This document shows, piece after piece, positions 43,466 to 52,404 of a stretch of 64,000 nucleotides of DNA. Under the pieces are notes generated by a model that saw only the letters and a program-made list of their open reading frames with translations, was not told the DNA's origin and did no database searches. Numbering within the stretch: the first letter of the stretch is position 1; every line of letters starts with the position of its first letter. Source of the stretch: Acidomonas methanolica (GTDB taxonomy: Bacteria > Pseudomonadota > Alphaproteobacteria > Acetobacterales > Acetobacteraceae); assembly GCF_004346035.1 (NCBI RefSeq), contig NZ_SLZN01000010.1, positions 43,185 through 107,184 of the forward strand. The letters run 5' to 3'. The position numbers were made by a program, and so were the translations under genes.

Positions 43466-44418
43466 TGCTGCGTCTGCGCCACCGTGAAACCCAGGCTCCC
43501 CTTCTGCGCGTGCGCTATGCCGACGAGCTGGTCGGCGCGCTCGTGCTGGCCTGTCTTGCGCTCTTCATCGCCGCCGTGGTCGAGGCCGGGGTGCTGCATG
43601 AGTGGCTGACTCCGGCGGCCCGGTTGCGCCTCATCCTGCCGGAATCGGGCATTGCGGGGCTGGCCGTGGGGAACGACGTCGAACTGATGGGCACGCGGAT
43701 CGGCGCCATTCGGGCCGTCCATCTCAACCAGAACAGCCAGATCTACGCGGTCGCCGATATCGACCCGCAGTTCAAGAACTTCATCCGGCAGGATTCCACG
43801 GCGACGATCAAGCGGCGTTTCGTCGTCGCGGGCGCGTCCTATATCGATCTCTCGCGCGGCAAGGGCGAGAAGATGGATTGGGAGTTCGCCGAACTTCCGG
43901 CCAAACCCGAGCCCAACCCGGCGGACATGATCACCCACATGCTCGCGGAGATGCAGAAATCGATCGTCCCGGTGATGAAAAACGCCGAGGCGATGACGGC
44001 GGATCTCAAGTCCGTGGTGGCGGGACTCAAGGCCGGGCACGGCACGGTCGGCCGGCTTCTCGTGGATGACACGCTGATCCGCCAGGCGGATGCGACGGTG
44101 GCGCAGCTCAACGAAGTGATCCAGGCGTTGAAGCCGATGGAGGCGCAGGTCGCCGGCGTGGTGAAGAAAGCGGATGGCGCGATGGGCAATGTCCGCATCA
44201 TCAGCGGGGATTTGAGAAAGATGACCCCGACGGCGCGTGAGACGATGGCGCATCTCGACACGGCGTCGGCGGAGCTTCCCGGATTGCTGGTGCAGGCTCA
44301 GGCGACGGCGGACAGTCTGAAAAAACTCTCCGACCAGCTCCGCGGATTGTGGATTCTCGGCGGCAAGGGCCAGCACGGGGAGTCCCGTCGTCTGCCGGAG
44401 CAGGCGGTGACGCCATGA
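43465..44418 (+). CDS. MCE-domain periplasmic lipid transporter subunit (MlaD-like)
   Basis: A 317-aa protein with an N-terminal transmembrane helix (about 22-42) and an MCE domain (about 48-135, with G-L-A-V-G-N-D-V-E-L-M-G-T-R-I-G and S-A-T-I-K-R-R-F). The C-terminal part (about 150-300) is long helical coiled coil, as in PqiB or Mce proteins that build lipid channels across the periplasm. The start at 43465 shares one base with the stop of the ATPase-like gene. It ends in an ATGA overlap with the lipoprotein gene. Confidence 0.88.
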   Translation: MLRLRHRETQAPLLRVRYADELVGALVLACLALFIAAVVEAGVLHEWLTPAARLRLILPESGIAGLAVGNDVELMGTRIGAIRAVHLNQNSQIYAVADIDPQFKNFIRQDSTATIKRRFVVAGASYIDLSRGKGEKMDWEFAELPAKPEPNPADMITHMLAEMQKSIVPVMKNAEAMTADLKSVVAGLKAGHGTVGRLLVDDTLIRQADATVAQLNEVIQALKPMEAQVAGVVKKADGAMGNVRIISGDLRKMTPTARETMAHLDTASAELPGLLVQAQATADSLKKLSDQLRGLWILGGKGQHGESRRLPEQAVTP

Positions 44419-45182
44419 GACGCGCGGCGGCGCTCCTTCTGCTTCTCGCCGGATGTTCCTCATCCGCGCCGTCCCGCCCGCAGGCCGATCCGGCGATGGC
44501 GGAAGCGATGGATCTCGGGCGGAGCGCCTTCGGTCTCGCGCGGTTCGACCAGTCGCAGACGCAGTACGAGACGGCGTATCGCCGCGCTCTGCTCAGCAAT
44601 GACGCGGCCGGGCTGCATGATTCGGCCTATGACCTCGCCGTCGCGCGGCTGGCGCGCGAGGATGCGAAGGGCGCGCTGGTCGCGCTCGACCGGGCGCGGG
44701 CCGATCTCGCCTTGCGCGGGACGCATGATCTTCCGGATTTCGATGTGGTCGAGGCGGCGGCATTCTATCGTCTCGGCGACTATGGCCGCGCATTCGATCT
44801 CGCGGCGCGGCGAACGGATCAGGGCGGCCTGTTGGGCGAGCGCGCGGTCTTTCTCACCGGGATGGCGGCGGATGGGCTGGGGCGCGGGGATGTGCTGGCC
44901 CGCTGCGTCGGTCGTCTGGGCGATGCGCCCCGGACGCCTCTGGTCGAACGCGCCGATCATGCGGAACTCGCCGCGCGCCTGCATCTGCGCGCGGGCGAGG
45001 CGTCCGAGGCGCTGACCCAGGCGGTCGCGGCGTCCGAGCGGCGCCGCGCGGCGGGAGAGTATCGCGGCATGGCGCGGGCCCTGCGGCTGGCGGCGCAGGC
45101 CGCGCGGGCGGGGGGGCAGCCGGGCGTCGCGGCGTCTTATGAGCGGATCGCGGCCCAAAGTGAGGCGGCTCAACGCAAGTGA
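44415..45182 (+). CDS. Lipoprotein with helical repeats, partner of MCE operon
   Basis: A 255-aa lipoprotein. The signal peptide MRRAAALLLLLAGCSS has a lipobox with the Cys at residue 14. The rest is helical with TPR-like hairpins (A-F-G-L-A-R-F-D-Q-S-Q-T-Q-Y-E-T-A-Y). It probably sits in the outer-membrane inner leaflet, as do the auxiliary lipoproteins of other Mla or Pqi systems, but it lacks recognisable homology to their domain in my reading. It is the fifth gene of the overlapped operon and overlaps the convergent DUF3325 gene by 13 bases. Confidence 0.82.
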   Translation: MRRAAALLLLLAGCSSSAPSRPQADPAMAEAMDLGRSAFGLARFDQSQTQYETAYRRALLSNDAAGLHDSAYDLAVARLAREDAKGALVALDRARADLALRGTHDLPDFDVVEAAAFYRLGDYGRAFDLAARRTDQGGLLGERAVFLTGMAADGLGRGDVLARCVGRLGDAPRTPLVERADHAELAARLHLRAGEASEALTQAVAASERRRAAGEYRGMARALRLAAQAARAGGQPGVAASYERIAAQSEAAQRK

Positions 45183-45436
45183 TGGCGTTGCATCGTGCGG
45201 GTAAGTCCGGCGGTGACGAGCAGCCCCGCCAGTGAGGCCGTGCCGAACCAGCCGACGAGCCCGCGCCAGCCTTCCGCCCCGACCGCCAGGGCGAGGGCGG
45301 TGAGGATCGGCAGGATGACGGCGAGACGGGGCGGCGGCGCGCCGGTGAAGTGCAGCAGGCGGCGGAACTTGACCTGACGCAGCGCATGGGCGAGCAGCGC
45401 CGCGCTCCAGAGCAGGGTTTCGGCCAGCAGGATCAT
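45170..45436 (-). CDS. DUF3325 small membrane protein of iron module
   Basis: An 88-aa protein with three hydrophobic segments (residues 1-18, about 35-53 and 58-75) and the L-L-H-F-T-G-A-P-P-P pattern. It matches the outline of the DUF3325 family, which is found next to PepSY proteins and TonB siderophore receptors. Its ATG overlaps the PepSY stop by four bases. The function is unknown, presumably helping the iron reductase or transport step. Confidence 0.82.
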   Translation of the reverse strand: MILLAETLLWSAALLAHALRQVKFRRLLHFTGAPPPRLAVILPILTALALAVGAEGWRGLVGWFGTASLAGLLVTAGLTRTMQRHHLR

Positions 45437-46872
45437 GCCGCCTCCCTGAGTCTGCGCTGCGTTAGGAAGGCTGCGGCGGCAAGGGCGAGGGCGACGCCGT
45501 CCACGGCGATGAAGGCGTTCGCGCCGAGATGCCGGGTCCAGCCGGGCCGGGTGGCGAGGTCGAGCAAGGGAAGCGCCGCGCCGAGTGCGGCGATCCAGCC
45601 CAGTTGCTGGCGCCAGCCGCGCCGGGCCCGGCCTGTCAGCGCGCTCGCCAGCGCATGGAGCAGCGCGAACAGCCAGAGCGCGAAGAAGCCGTCCGTTTCC
45701 CATGCGATCCTGTCCGCCAGGCGGGCGGGGACGAGTCGGTTCAGCCAGAGGAGGCCCAGTGCCGCGGCGGTGAATCCCGTCGTCGCGGCGAGCGTCAGCG
45801 CCTCGGCCAGACGGAAAATCCACGCCTGTGCATGATGCCGCCGGTAACGCATGAGGAACAGCACCAGCCCGGCGGCGATCAGCGCGGTGCCTGCCGCGCC
45901 GGAGAGAAAATAGAGCCAGCGGAGGCCCGGCGGCGCCCATCGCGCGAAATGCACGCCGTCAAAGACCTGCTTCGTCTGCGCGATCGTCCCGTCATGACGC
46001 GTGACGCCGAGGAACCGGCCGTCGCCATAGGCGAAGCGTGCTTCGTCGCGGGTGAGAAGAAAGCTCGCCCCGTCCGCGCGCACGACGCTGATGCCGTCGG
46101 GGTTGAGCAGCAGGAAGCCGAGCTTCCCGGCGCCGAACTCCGCCTCCCCCCGGCTGATGAGCGGTGCGACGGGCGGCAGGGGCGGGAGGCGCTGCGCCGG
46201 TCGTGCATGACCATGACGGTCATGCGGTCCTTCGGGGAAGATCGATCCGGCGTGAATGATCACGCCCGTGAGCGCCATGGTCAGGAGGAAGGGAAGGAAC
46301 AGGACGCCCGCCAGCACATGCGCGTCCATCCATGCCCGGGCGTGGGCGGCGAAGGGGCGGAAGAGCAGCAGGTCCGGCAGGAGTGAGCGCAGATGGATGA
46401 GGATGCCCGAGCCGAGCGTCACCAGAAGGGCGAGGCCCAGCAGGCTCACCACCTGCCGTCCCCGGTCGCGGCCGAGGCGCAGGGTGAAATGCAGCGTGTA
46501 GAAGAATTCCCGTCCGACGGTCGGGCGCGCGTTCAGCGCCGCGCCGGTGCGCGGGTCGAAGGCGGGGCCGACGAATTCATGTCCGTCGTAATGAAGCAGG
46601 CGGATGACCGGATCGCGCGCGAAGGGCAGGTTGAGAAAGGGCGTGACCGTCGGACTCCGCAACCCGGCCCAGGCCGCTCCCACTTTCTCCAGGGCCTGCG
46701 GCGTGGGCGCGACGAGGGGACGAGGGGCGATTTCCGGCTCCATCCAGCGCCCCAGTTCGACGTCGAACACGCTGATCGTGCCGGTGATGAAGATCAGGAA
46801 GAGGGGAATTCCCGCGAGAAATCCCACCCAGCCATGCAGCCAGCCCATCCGTGCGCGCAATGTGTCCCGCAT
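45433..46872 (-). CDS. PepSY-domain membrane protein (siderophore iron reduction type)
   Basis: A 479-aa inner-membrane protein with PepSY-TM layout: a helix at about 14-36 (H-G-W-V-G-F-L-A-G-I-P-L-F), PepSY-like periplasmic loops, further helices with paired His (H-L-R-S-L and H-A-R-A-W-M-D-A-H-V-L-A-G-V), and four to five helices at the C-terminus. Relatives reduce or process ferric siderophores in the periplasm. Its start (46872) overlaps the DUF3649 stop by one base, so the three genes form one unit. Confidence 0.9.
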   Translation of the reverse strand: MRDTLRARMGWLHGWVGFLAGIPLFLIFITGTISVFDVELGRWMEPEIAPRPLVAPTPQALEKVGAAWAGLRSPTVTPFLNLPFARDPVIRLLHYDGHEFVGPAFDPRTGAALNARPTVGREFFYTLHFTLRLGRDRGRQVVSLLGLALLVTLGSGILIHLRSLLPDLLLFRPFAAHARAWMDAHVLAGVLFLPFLLTMALTGVIIHAGSIFPEGPHDRHGHARPAQRLPPLPPVAPLISRGEAEFGAGKLGFLLLNPDGISVVRADGASFLLTRDEARFAYGDGRFLGVTRHDGTIAQTKQVFDGVHFARWAPPGLRWLYFLSGAAGTALIAAGLVLFLMRYRRHHAQAWIFRLAEALTLAATTGFTAAALGLLWLNRLVPARLADRIAWETDGFFALWLFALLHALASALTGRARRGWRQQLGWIAALGAALPLLDLATRPGWTRHLGANAFIAVDGVALALAAAAFLTQRRLREAA

Positions 46873-47192
46873 CAGGCGAGACGGCTCCCGGCCAGCAGCA
46901 GGGCTGCCGTCACGGCGAGCACGATCGTCCCCGCCCAGCCGCTCCGCCATCCGAAGGCCAGCAACAGAGACAGCGGAAAGAGCACGACGCCCGCGATCTG
47001 GCCGACGAGAAACCCGTCTTGCGGCCGGGTGGTCGGCAACAACCTTCCGCAGAGCGTCACCGTGGCCTCGCTCACGCCCCATGAGCAGGCCGCGCAGAGC
47101 AGCAATCGGAAGATCCACCGGGCATGCGGCCACCGCGCGGAGAGAGTCGCCGGAGAGAGGTCGTATCGGGTGGAGACTGTATTGCGACCCAT
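46872..47192 (-). CDS. DUF3649 small membrane protein of iron module
   Basis: A 106-aa protein with hydrophobic helices at about 30-48, 58-75 and 82-104, matching the DUF3649 family outline (iron-uptake-linked). The ATG at 47192 lies within a TTGCGA-N5-TCGCAA palindrome. A TATAGA box at 47200-47205 (minus strand) would start transcription almost at the ATG, so the message may be leaderless, or the true start may be slightly downstream. First gene of DUF3649-PepSY-DUF3325. Confidence 0.78.
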   Translation of the reverse strand: MGRNTVSTRYDLSPATLSARWPHARWIFRLLLCAACSWGVSEATVTLCGRLLPTTRPQDGFLVGQIAGVVLFPLSLLLAFGWRSGWAGTIVLAVTAALLLAGSRLA

Positions 47193-47198
47193 TCGCAA
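47182..47198. promoter_or_regulatory. Fur-type operator candidate 1
   Basis: TTGCGA-CCCAT-TCGCAA, a perfect 6-bp inverted repeat with a 5-base spacer, at the start of DUF3649. The form fits alphaproteobacterial Fur-like iron boxes (TTGCRA...TYGCAA). A second near-copy lies 80 bases away in front of the TonB receptor. Confidence 0.6.
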
Positions 47199-47261
47199 GT
47201 CTATACGCTGCCGGGGTGTTGCTGTAAAGCGACGCAGCGGAGAGGAAAGCGCCGCGGTATA

Positions 47262-47278
47262 TTGCGACCGCATCGCAG
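47262..47278. promoter_or_regulatory. Fur-type operator candidate 2
   Basis: TTGCGA-CCGCA-TCGCAG, the same palindrome with one mismatch, 50 bases before the TonB receptor ATG. A TATATT box at 47258-47263 overlaps its left edge, as expected for a repressor site covering the -10 region. Confidence 0.6.
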
Positions 47279-47327
47279 TTGCGTGTAAGCGGGGACACCC
47301 TTCCCGCTTTCCTCCCGAGGTTCTCCG

Positions 47328-49568
47328 ATGAGCCAGTTCCGTTTGCATCGATCCCGTTCGTGCCGGCGCCGTTTCCATTCCGGACTGTTTCTTCTCCTGG
47401 CTGGATGCAGCCTGTCCACGCCTCTTCTCGCGCAGCAGACGAAGAAGGCGGACACGGCCCCCAGTGTGAAAGCGGCTTCCGGCGCGAAAGCGGCTCCCAG
47501 TGTCGAGGCGCAAAAGGACGAGGAGATTCTGGTGCGCGCCGAGCGGCGCGACCGCATGGAGGTCACGTCCGGTGGTCAGCTCGGGGCGCTGGGGACGAAG
47601 AAGGGGCTGGACGTGCCCTTCAACATCCGCAGCTACAATTCCAGCCTCATCCTGAACCAGCAGTCCCAGACGCTCGGGCAGGTGTTGCAGAACGATCCCT
47701 CCGTCCGCACCACCTATGGCTACGGCAATTTCTCGGAGCTGTTCATCATCCGCGGCTTCCCCGTCTATAGCGACGACGTGGCGATTGACGGGTTGTACGG
47801 CATCGTGCCGCGCCAGCTCGTCTCACCGCAGCTTTACGATCAGGTGCAGGTCCTGAACGGCGCGAGCGCGTTTCTCAACGGGTCCGCGCCGGGCGGCACG
47901 GCGATCGGCGGCAATATCAATCTGATCTTCAAGAAGGCGGGGAACACGCCGCTCACGCGGGTCACCGGGGATTACACGAGCACCGGGCAGGGCGGCGGCG
48001 CGGTCGATTTCGGCAGGCGCTTCGGGCGCGACAAGGCGTTCGGCGTGCGGATCAACGTCGCGGGCATGTCGGGCCAGACCTCCGTCGATCATGAGACGCG
48101 CCACTCGGCGGTGGTTGGCGGCGCGTTCGACTGGCATAACGACACCACGCGCGTGGTGGTGGATATGAACTATCAGAACCAGGGCGTCGATTGGGGCCGC
48201 CCGGCGATCTTTCTGGGAAGCGGCCTGAGGCGTGTGCCGCGCCCGCCCGCGCCGTCGCGCAATTTCGGCCAGCCCTGGACCTATGTGGATCTGAACTACA
48301 TCTTCGGCAAGCTCAGCATCGAGCACGATTTCTCCAGCAATGTTCTCGGCTATGTCGATTTCGGCGGGCTGGGCAGCAACGAGAAGGGCATGTATTCGAC
48401 GCTGACGGTCAATGACGTCGCGACGGGCGCGGCCACGAACGCCAATCTCTACGTTCCCTATGGACAGACCAACGAGAGCACGCGCGGCGGCTTGCGCATT
48501 CACGTCCGCACCGGCCCGGTGAAGCATGAGATCAATCTCGGCGGCACGTCGGTCTGGGAAACCACGCGCACGGCCTATTCCTTCGGCTTCCCCTATTATG
48601 CAAGCAATCTTTATGCTCCGACCTATTACAGATCGGCCCCGCCGCAGACATTTGCCAGCGCCTATGTCAACGATCCGAAGCGCCAAGCCTATGTGCGGAT
48701 GTACAGCCTCTTCTTCTCGGACACGATGTCCTTCTTCGACGATCGCGTGGCGCTGACGGCGGGATTCCGTTACCAGAATCTGACGGTCAACGGGTACAGC
48801 TACAATACGGCCGCGCGCACCACGCATTACAGTCAGGGAGTGATCACGCCGGTCGTGGGGCTCGTCGTGCATCCGACACGGCGCACCTCGATCTATTTCA
48901 ACCGGATCGAGGGATTGTCGCAGGGGCCGCAGGCTTCGGGAGCCGTGGTGAATGTGGGGCAGATCTTCCCGCCCTATCGCACGCTGCAATATGAGATCGG
49001 CGCGAAATACGACATCGGCACGCTGAGCGCGTCCATCGCCCTGTATCAGATGTCCCAGCCGAACGCCATGAACGTGGCCGACGGCTCCAGCGGGCAGCAG
49101 ATCTTCACCGTGAACGGCCTGCAGAAAAACCGCGGCATCGAGTTCAATCTCAATGGCCAGATCGTCCCCGGCCTGCGTTTCAACGGCGGCACGGCGATCA
49201 TCGACGCCGACCAGAAACGCACCGCCCGAGGCGCGTATAACGGCAACCGTGCCATCGGCATTCCGGGTTACACCATCAACGGCAACCTCGAATACGACCT
49301 GCCCTTCCTCAAGGGGGCGACGGTCGTCGGCCGCGTGATCCAGACAGGCCATCAATGGGCGAATGCGGCCAATACGCTGCGTGTGCCGAACTGGACGCGC
49401 TGGGATCTTGCCGCGCGCTACACCTTCCTCGCCGGACACAAGCCGATGACCGTGCGCTTCGGCGTCAACAACCTCGCCAACAGCCGCTACTGGGCCTCGG
49501 CCTATGGCGGCTATCTGATGGAAGGTCTGCCGCGCACCTTCCAGTTCTCGCTCACGACGGAGTTCTGA
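47328..49568 (+). CDS. TonB-dependent siderophore receptor
   Basis: Outer-membrane beta-barrel of 746 aa importing a ferric siderophore. The signal peptide spans about residues 1-35 (hydrophobic GLFLLLAG, cut near LLA-Q). The plug domain follows (about 80-220: V-P-F-N-I-R-S-Y, Q-N-D-P-S-V-R-T, F-I-I-R-G-F-P, G-A-S-A-F-L-N-G). The barrel ends with the outer-membrane signature F-S-L-T-T-E-F (C-terminal Phe). No N-terminal STN domain is visible, so it probably does not signal to a surface sigma factor. GAGG stands eight bases before ATG 47328. It is divergent from the PepSY module, with both promoters marked by Fur-type palindromes. Confidence 0.95.
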   Translation: MSQFRLHRSRSCRRRFHSGLFLLLAGCSLSTPLLAQQTKKADTAPSVKAASGAKAAPSVEAQKDEEILVRAERRDRMEVTSGGQLGALGTKKGLDVPFNIRSYNSSLILNQQSQTLGQVLQNDPSVRTTYGYGNFSELFIIRGFPVYSDDVAIDGLYGIVPRQLVSPQLYDQVQVLNGASAFLNGSAPGGTAIGGNINLIFKKAGNTPLTRVTGDYTSTGQGGGAVDFGRRFGRDKAFGVRINVAGMSGQTSVDHETRHSAVVGGAFDWHNDTTRVVVDMNYQNQGVDWGRPAIFLGSGLRRVPRPPAPSRNFGQPWTYVDLNYIFGKLSIEHDFSSNVLGYVDFGGLGSNEKGMYSTLTVNDVATGAATNANLYVPYGQTNESTRGGLRIHVRTGPVKHEINLGGTSVWETTRTAYSFGFPYYASNLYAPTYYRSAPPQTFASAYVNDPKRQAYVRMYSLFFSDTMSFFDDRVALTAGFRYQNLTVNGYSYNTAARTTHYSQGVITPVVGLVVHPTRRTSIYFNRIEGLSQGPQASGAVVNVGQIFPPYRTLQYEIGAKYDIGTLSASIALYQMSQPNAMNVADGSSGQQIFTVNGLQKNRGIEFNLNGQIVPGLRFNGGTAIIDADQKRTARGAYNGNRAIGIPGYTINGNLEYDLPFLKGATVVGRVIQTGHQWANAANTLRVPNWTRWDLAARYTFLAGHKPMTVRFGVNNLANSRYWASAYGGYLMEGLPRTFQFSLTTEF

Positions 49569-49592
49569 CCGCCGGGAGGGCGAGGGCGGTCA
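49566..49592. terminator. Hairpin holding both convergent stop codons
   Basis: TGACCGCC (49566-49573) and GGCGGTCA (49585-49592) form a perfect 8-bp stem. The arms contain the stop of the TonB receptor and, on the other strand, of bioB. There is no T tract, so termination is not assured. Confidence 0.4.
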
Positions 49593-50603
49593 ATGCCCCG
49601 CCACCATCGGCGTCATCCCCAGCGCCGCGAGCAGCTTCCGGTCACGGTGCTCGGCGGGGTTGGGCGTGGTCAGCAGCTTGTCGCCGCAGAAGATCGAGTT
49701 CGCGCCCGCGAGGAAGGCCAGGGCGTGGGTCTCGTCGCTCATCTGCTCGCGCCCGGCGGCCAGACGCACATGGCTGGCAGGCATGGTGATGCGCGCGGCG
49801 GCGATGACGCGCACGAAGGTGAGGGGATCGACCGATTCCGCCTCGGCCAGCGGCGTGCCCGCGACGCGGACGAGCAGGTTGATCGGCACGCTCTCCGGAT
49901 GGTGCGGCAGGGAGGCGAGGGTGGCGATCAGCCCGGCGCGGTCGCTCTCGTCCTCGCCCATGCCGACGATCCCGCCGCAGCAGACGTTGATGCCCGCGTT
50001 GCGCACGTTCTCCAGCGTGTCCAGCCGCTCCTGATAGGTGCGCGTGGTGATGATCTCGCCGTAATATTCGGGCGAGGTGTCGAGATTATGGTTGTAGTAG
50101 TCCAGCCCCGCGTCCCGCAGGCGCCGGGACTGATGCGCGTCCAGCATGCCCAGGGTCACGCAGGTTTCCAGCCCGAGCGCCTTCACGCCCTCGATCATGG
50201 TGCAGACGGAGTCCAGATCGCGCTCCCTGGGCGAACGCCAGGCGGCGCCCATGCAGAAGCGCCCGGCGCCGGCGGCCTTCGCGGCGCGCGCTTCCTTCAG
50301 AACCGCCTCGACCGCCATCAGCTTCTCGGCCTTCACGCCCTGCTCGTGCCGGGCGCTCTGCGGGCAATAGGCGCAGTCTTCCGGGCAGCCGCCGGTCTTG
50401 ATGGACAGCAGCGTCGAGATCTGCACGCGCGTCGGGTCGAACCAGGCGCGATGCGCCGTCTGGGCGCGCCAGATGAGTTCGGGGAAGGGCAGGGCGATGA
50501 GATCGGCCACCTCGTCGCGCGTCCAGTCATGACGCAGTTCCGGCTGCCATGCGGCGGCGCGGCGCGGGGAAGGAACGGACGTGCGGGTCAGGAGGTCGGA
50601 CAT
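49590..50603 (-). CDS. bioB: Biotin synthase
   Basis: Radical-SAM enzyme inserting sulfur into dethiobiotin. The [4Fe-4S] cluster motif is Cys73-x3-Cys77-x2-Cys80 ([13 protein letters not shown]), and the sacrificial [2Fe-2S] region includes C-V-T-L-G-M-L, N-V-C-C-G-G-I and the Arg in A-A-G-R-E. The [10 protein letters not shown] pattern is characteristic. At 337 aa it is normal. Start 50603 has GGAG nine bases upstream; an ATG at 50657 is less likely. No other bio gene is nearby. Confidence 0.97.
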   Translation of the reverse strand: MSDLLTRTSVPSPRRAAAWQPELRHDWTRDEVADLIALPFPELIWRAQTAHRAWFDPTRVQISTLLSIKTGGCPEDCAYCPQSARHEQGVKAEKLMAVEAVLKEARAAKAAGAGRFCMGAAWRSPRERDLDSVCTMIEGVKALGLETCVTLGMLDAHQSRRLRDAGLDYYNHNLDTSPEYYGEIITTRTYQERLDTLENVRNAGINVCCGGIVGMGEDESDRAGLIATLASLPHHPESVPINLLVRVAGTPLAEAESVDPLTFVRVIAAARITMPASHVRLAAGREQMSDETHALAFLAGANSIFCGDKLLTTPNPAEHRDRKLLAALGMTPMVAGH

Positions 50604-50731
50604 GCGGAATCGCTCCGGAAAGGGAAAAAAATCATTCGGGCGAGGCAGCGATGCCACATTGCCGCGCTATTTGTCACCTCCATGACGCGAGGCCGCTCCC
50701 AAATCCACCTGGATCGTGTATCAGAACAGTC

Positions 50732-51553
50732 ATGAAGCACTGGCGTATCGAACAGATGGACTGGGACGCGTTCGACGCGACGAAGGTCGATCCGGACATC
50801 ATTCCCGTGGTCAAGGCGGCCTCCGTGGTCGAGCGCAACGGGCTGGATTATGCCGCCTATCTCGGCAACGTGTTCATCGGCGACCCGGATTTCCGCGCGG
50901 CGGCGGAGAACTGGGCGGTCGAGGAAGTCCAGCACGGGGACGCGCTCGGCAGATGGGCGATGCTGGCCGATCCGGGCTGGGACTACATGGAGGCGTTCGA
51001 GCGGTATCGCCGGAGCTTCCACATCGAGTTGCAGGTCGACGCCTCCGTCCGTGGCTCGCGCACGGGCGAGCTGATCGCCCGATGCATGGTCGAGACCGGC
51101 ACGTCCTCCTTCTACACCGCGCTGGCCGATGCGACGGAGGAGCCGGTGCTCAAGGCCATCTGCAGGCAGATCGCCGCCGACGAGTTCCGTCACTTCAAGC
51201 TGTTCTACGACCACATGCACCGCTATCTGGCGCGCGAGAAGCTCGGCGTCTGGGCGCGGACGCGGATCGCGCTCGGGCGGGTGACGGAGAGCGAGGACGA
51301 CGAACTCGCCACCGCCTATCACACGACCAACGAGCCGCAGGAGATGCCGTACGACCATGAGCGCTGCATCGCCGCCTACATGTCCCGTGCGATGGGATTC
51401 TATCAGCAGAAACACATCAACCGCGTCACCAGCATGATCTTCAAGACCATCGGTTTCGCGCCGCATTCGACATTGCAGGGCTGGACGGCGCGGGCGATGT
51501 ATTGGCTGATCCGCAACCGGGCGCGGAAATTCCGGAAGCTCGCCGTTCTGTAA
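50732..51553 (+). CDS. Ferritin-like di-iron protein, acyl-ACP desaturase-related
   Basis: A 273-aa helical protein. Two di-iron ligand motifs are visible: E-E-V-Q-H at residues 64-68 and D-E-F-R-H at 150-154, with a further Glu121 in M-V-E-T-G-T-S-S-F-Y. This E-E-x-x-H / D-E-x-R-H pattern is that of the stearoyl-ACP desaturase branch of the ferritin superfamily (EENRHG, DEARH). The substrate cannot be inferred; acyl desaturation or hydroxylation are options. No transmembrane helix or signal peptide is seen. It is divergent from bioB (gap 128 bases). Confidence 0.8.
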   Translation: MKHWRIEQMDWDAFDATKVDPDIIPVVKAASVVERNGLDYAAYLGNVFIGDPDFRAAAENWAVEEVQHGDALGRWAMLADPGWDYMEAFERYRRSFHIELQVDASVRGSRTGELIARCMVETGTSSFYTALADATEEPVLKAICRQIAADEFRHFKLFYDHMHRYLAREKLGVWARTRIALGRVTESEDDELATAYHTTNEPQEMPYDHERCIAAYMSRAMGFYQQKHINRVTSMIFKTIGFAPHSTLQGWTARAMYWLIRNRARKFRKLAVL

Positions 51554-51665
51554 CGAGCGGTTGCAGGACGCTACCGGGATTTTAAGGCACGGGGCCGTGT
51601 CTCGCGCTAGAATGCCGTCGTTCGTGTTGACATGAGACTGTTCTGTTTTCCTTCCGGCTGAGGAA

Positions 51666-52298
51666 ATGCGTCCGATGATCTTCTCCCGTTCCGTCGACAA
51701 GCTGGCTGCCCTGACGGGTTTCGCCACTCTCGCGCTCTCCGGTTTCGCGGTTCCCGGCATGGCGCTGGCTGATCCCTATTCCCTTCCCATCGCAAGCTAC
51801 GGTCCCGTCAAGGTTGAGGCGGGGGTGTCGCCTGAAACCCGGTCCCTGCAGGAACTGGCGGCGCAGGTGGGGCTGGCGACCTTCACCGCGGCGGACTGGC
51901 ATCCCGGCCCGGTGCGGCATATCGTGCTCATCACGTGGAAGGCGTCCGCCACGGCGGCGCAGCGGACGGAGGTGACGGCGCGATTCCTGCATCTTGCCCA
52001 GGATTCCCGCCGCCCGAACGGCGCGCATGTCGTGCAGTCGATCGAAATGGGAATGCAGAACAGCGGCGAAGGGCAGGCTGAAGGGCTGCAACAGGCATTC
52101 GTGGTGAATTTCCGCTCGGAGGGCGACCGGAACTTCTATGTCGGCAAGCCGGTCGTCAACGATGCGGCTTTTTTCGATCCGGCCCATGAAGCGTTCAAGG
52201 AATTTGCCGCTCCGTACATCGAACGGATGGTCGTGTTCGATTTCGACGTGCTGGCGATCGCCTCGCCGGTGCCGGCGAAGAAATCCCGGCACGGCTAA
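51666..52298 (+). CDS. Exported Dabb-domain protein
   Basis: A 210-aa protein with an N-terminal signal peptide (V-D-K-L-A-A-L-T-G-F-A-T-L, cut near ALA-D). The second half (about 80-195) has the stress-responsive A/B barrel (Dabb) outline: V-R-H-I-V-L-I-T-W-K, then V-V-Q-S-I-E-M-G, F-V-V-N-F-R-S-E-G-D-R-N-F-Y and a final M-V-V-F-D-F-D strand. Dabb proteins are usually small dimers; export of one is less usual. Function unknown. It is 106 bases before an M13 peptidase gene. Confidence 0.85.
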   Translation: MRPMIFSRSVDKLAALTGFATLALSGFAVPGMALADPYSLPIASYGPVKVEAGVSPETRSLQELAAQVGLATFTAADWHPGPVRHIVLITWKASATAAQRTEVTARFLHLAQDSRRPNGAHVVQSIEMGMQNSGEGQAEGLQQAFVVNFRSEGDRNFYVGKPVVNDAAFFDPAHEAFKEFAAPYIERMVVFDFDVLAIASPVPAKKSRHG

Positions 52299-52404
52299 AG
52301 TTCATTTCACGTGTGGTCTCTGTAGGCAAATCCGCGACTCCCTGTATGGTGTTCGTAACAGCCTCGCATCGGAGGCCAAAACATTTGCAGGGAGCTTTTC
52401 GGAC

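Noticed and set aside
47328..47440. TonB receptor as a lipoprotein because of LLLAGCSL in its signal peptide
   Set aside because: A later cleavage site (LLA-Q) fits signal peptidase I, and outer-membrane barrels are not lipoproteins; the Cys in the hydrophobic core is likely coincidental.
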